Below, piece after piece: positions 4,372 through 5,565 of a stretch of DNA of 5,565 bases. Made by a program: the position numbers and the translations under genes. The stretch is from Syntrophaceae bacterium (GTDB lineage: Bacteria > Desulfobacterota > Syntrophia > Syntrophales > UBA5619), in the NCBI GenBank assembly GCA_919902745.1, contig CAKKRN010000137.1:1-5565 (forward strand). Reading direction: 5' to 3'. The notes under the pieces are model-generated. The model made no database searches. It saw nothing but the letters and a program-made list of their open reading frames with translations, and was not told where the DNA came from. Position 1 is the first letter of the stretch; each line of letters opens with the position of its first letter.

Positions 4372-5565
4372 TTAAGCAACAGGTAATTGATCGAACCTCT
4401 TTCCTGAAAGTGACCAGTCGAGTAGCTGTATAGGATGAAGGACGGCGATACGGTCATTTTCGTTCATATTTCCTCCGATTGTCGTTCGACATCCCGGACA
4501 TCCTGTGGTAATGACACTAGCCCCTGTTTCGCGAATGTGTTTGATCTTTTTTCCAGTGATCCCTTTCGAAACCTCCGGAAAATCAAACTGAAAGGAACCA
4601 CCGCCACCACAGCAGATATCTGCCTCTTCCATCTCTACATATTCGACCTGGGGCAATGCTTTGAGGATTTTTCTCGGAGCACTACTAATCCCCTGAGCGC
4701 GTGACAGATGACAGGGATCGTGGTAGGTAACCCGAACCTTTTCCCCGCTGTAGTTCTTGGGGAATGTTAACCGATCGAGCCTCTCCGCAACGTATTCGAT
4801 GACATCAAAGGTCTTTCCCTTGAGGATCTCTGCCTGGGTGGTATCCATTCCTCTCCGCTTCAGTAATGCTGGATACTCCTTCTTAAAGGCGGCGCCGCAT
4901 GTGGCGCAGTCAACTAGAACGGCATCCACTTGTTCTCGTGAGAGAGTAGCAATATTCCTCTTCACGTTCTCCAAGGGTAGGTCTCCTTCCCCTGACAGAA
5001 TCGCAGCGATCGCACAACAGTCCTGAGAAGAGGGAATTTCTATCTCCAAATTGAGCTTGCTCAGGACATTGACGACCGCTTGTCCAATGTGTCCTGCAAA
5101 ATAATTTGTAAAACAACCGGTAAAATAAAAAACCCGGCCGTTCGGTTTTCCGTCTGGGCGGATCATTCCGTGAAACTTGTCTCGAAAAGGTTTTGGGTTG
5201 ACCATTGGGAGCCTTCCAGCTGGTATGTTGCCAATCCTCATCCCCTTAGCAAGGTTCTCTATGAGCCAGTTTCGCCCAAGCTTAGCAAAAATCATGGATG
5301 CGTGAAGCAACTTATCGTTGGTCAATAACCGGAAAAGCAGCTGTTTCTTCCAGCCCAGACCATACCGCTGGACCAACTCCTCCCGCAGATCATTGAAAAC
5401 CTGATCGTGCCTCACCCCGCTCGGACAATTTACCACACAGGTTTCACAAAGAAGGCATGTCAGGATTATCTCCTTGAAACGTTTCGACAGGAGGATCTTT
5501 CCTTCCAAATAATTTTTTACCAACTGAATCCTGCCCCGGGGGTTCGCTGCTTCAATGAGCACATG
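4372..5565 (-). CDS. GlcF/LutA-type (Fe-S)-binding oxidoreductase subunit, N-terminus beyond window
   Basis: The frame is open to the right edge; the first base triplet inside reads His and no start is implied at the GTG at 5562. Numbering from that GTG codon gives 396 residues. EAANPRGRIQLVKNYLEG (4-21) is the linker that in GlcF-like proteins follows the first [4Fe-4S] motif, which should lie just outside. The second motif is complete: C36-x2-C39-x2-C42-x3-C46-Pro. CCG domain 1: Cys150, Cys182-Cys183, Cys219-x2-Cys222. CCG domain 2: Cys284 (YHDPCH), Cys317-Cys318 with GGGG, Cys355-x2-Cys358 (CPGC). Such proteins carry electrons from a GlcD-type flavoprotein oxidising glycolate, lactate or another 2-hydroxy acid to quinone, ETF or heterodisulfide-reductase-like partners. 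The partner is not in view. Same direction as AcnX, 257 bases upstream, so a pathway link is plausible but not proven. The specific substrate cannot be assigned. Confidence 0.9.
   Translation of the reverse strand, partial: HVLIEAANPRGRIQLVKNYLEGKILLSKRFKEIILTCLLCETCVVNCPSGVRHDQVFNDLREELVQRYGLGWKKQLLFRLLTNDKLLHASMIFAKLGRNWLIENLAKGMRIGNIPAGRLPMVNPKPFRDKFHGMIRPDGKPNGRVFYFTGCFTNYFAGHIGQAVVNVLSKLNLEIEIPSSQDCCAIAAILSGEGDLPLENVKRNIATLSREQVDAVLVDCATCGAAFKKEYPALLKRRGMDTTQAEILKGKTFDVIEYVAERLDRLTFPKNYSGEKVRVTYHDPCHLSRAQGISSAPRKILKALPQVEYVEMEEADICCGGGGSFQFDFPEVSKGITGKKIKHIRETGASVITTGCPGCRTTIGGNMNENDRIAVLHPIQLLDWSLSGKRFDQLPVA

Noticed and set aside
4357..4373. Possible sigma-54 promoter (TGG...TTGCC) just after the Fe-S gene stop
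   Set aside because: The GG-to-GC spacing is 11 bases rather than 10 and the flanking consensus is poor.
1..5565. CRISPR arrays, tRNA or rRNA genes, insertion sequences
   Set aside because: No regularly spaced repeats, tRNA cloverleaf, rRNA segment or transposase coding sequence was seen on either strand.

Overview
The window carries five protein-coding genes, all on the minus strand, so the biological order runs from the right edge to the left. Two are cut by the window edges. The gene content (CCG-type iron-sulfur oxidoreductase subunit, aconitase X pair, PAS-GAF-GGDEF sensor), the strong GGAG-type ribosome binding sites and the moderate GC content suggest an anaerobic bacterium. A Desulfobacterota/Syntrophobacterales-like host is my best guess. 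This is an inference from style and content; no rRNA or other marker gene is present.

Region by region, in transcription order: (1) 5565-4372, the C-terminal part of a GlcF/LutA-type Fe-S protein with one complete [4Fe-4S] motif and two CCG domains; its N-terminus is off the right edge. (2) 4371-about 4115, a 257-base gap with two inverted repeats that could be regulatory. (3) 4075-2810, the large catalytic subunit of aconitase X (old DUF521). (4) 2813-2415, the small swivelling subunit (old DUF126), translationally coupled to the large one by an ATGA overlap. (5) 2414-2246, a 169-base gap. (6) 2245-1379, a divergent type I 3-dehydroquinate dehydratase-like (AroD-fold) Schiff-base enzyme. (7) 1378-1128, a gap holding a near-perfect GC-rich hairpin and a very strong rho-independent terminator that points the opposite way (plus strand). 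(8) 1127-1, the first 375 residues of a PAS-GAF-GGDEF signalling protein, probably a diguanylate cyclase, that runs off the left edge. Its DNA looks more GC-rich than the metabolic cluster.

The metabolic genes look like one functional unit. A GlcF-like electron-transfer subunit implies oxidation of a 2-hydroxy acid or similar substrate, probably with a flavoprotein partner outside the window. Aconitase X implies a dehydration. The AroD-fold protein implies a lysine/Schiff-base dehydratase or retro-aldol-type step. No canonical pathway I know combines these three. The AroD-like and aconitase X proteins both depart from their characterised relatives at expected substrate-contact positions. The best candidate for something undescribed is therefore a small catabolic or biosynthetic module acting on an unknown hydroxylated acid. 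The GGDEF gene is probably a separate unit.
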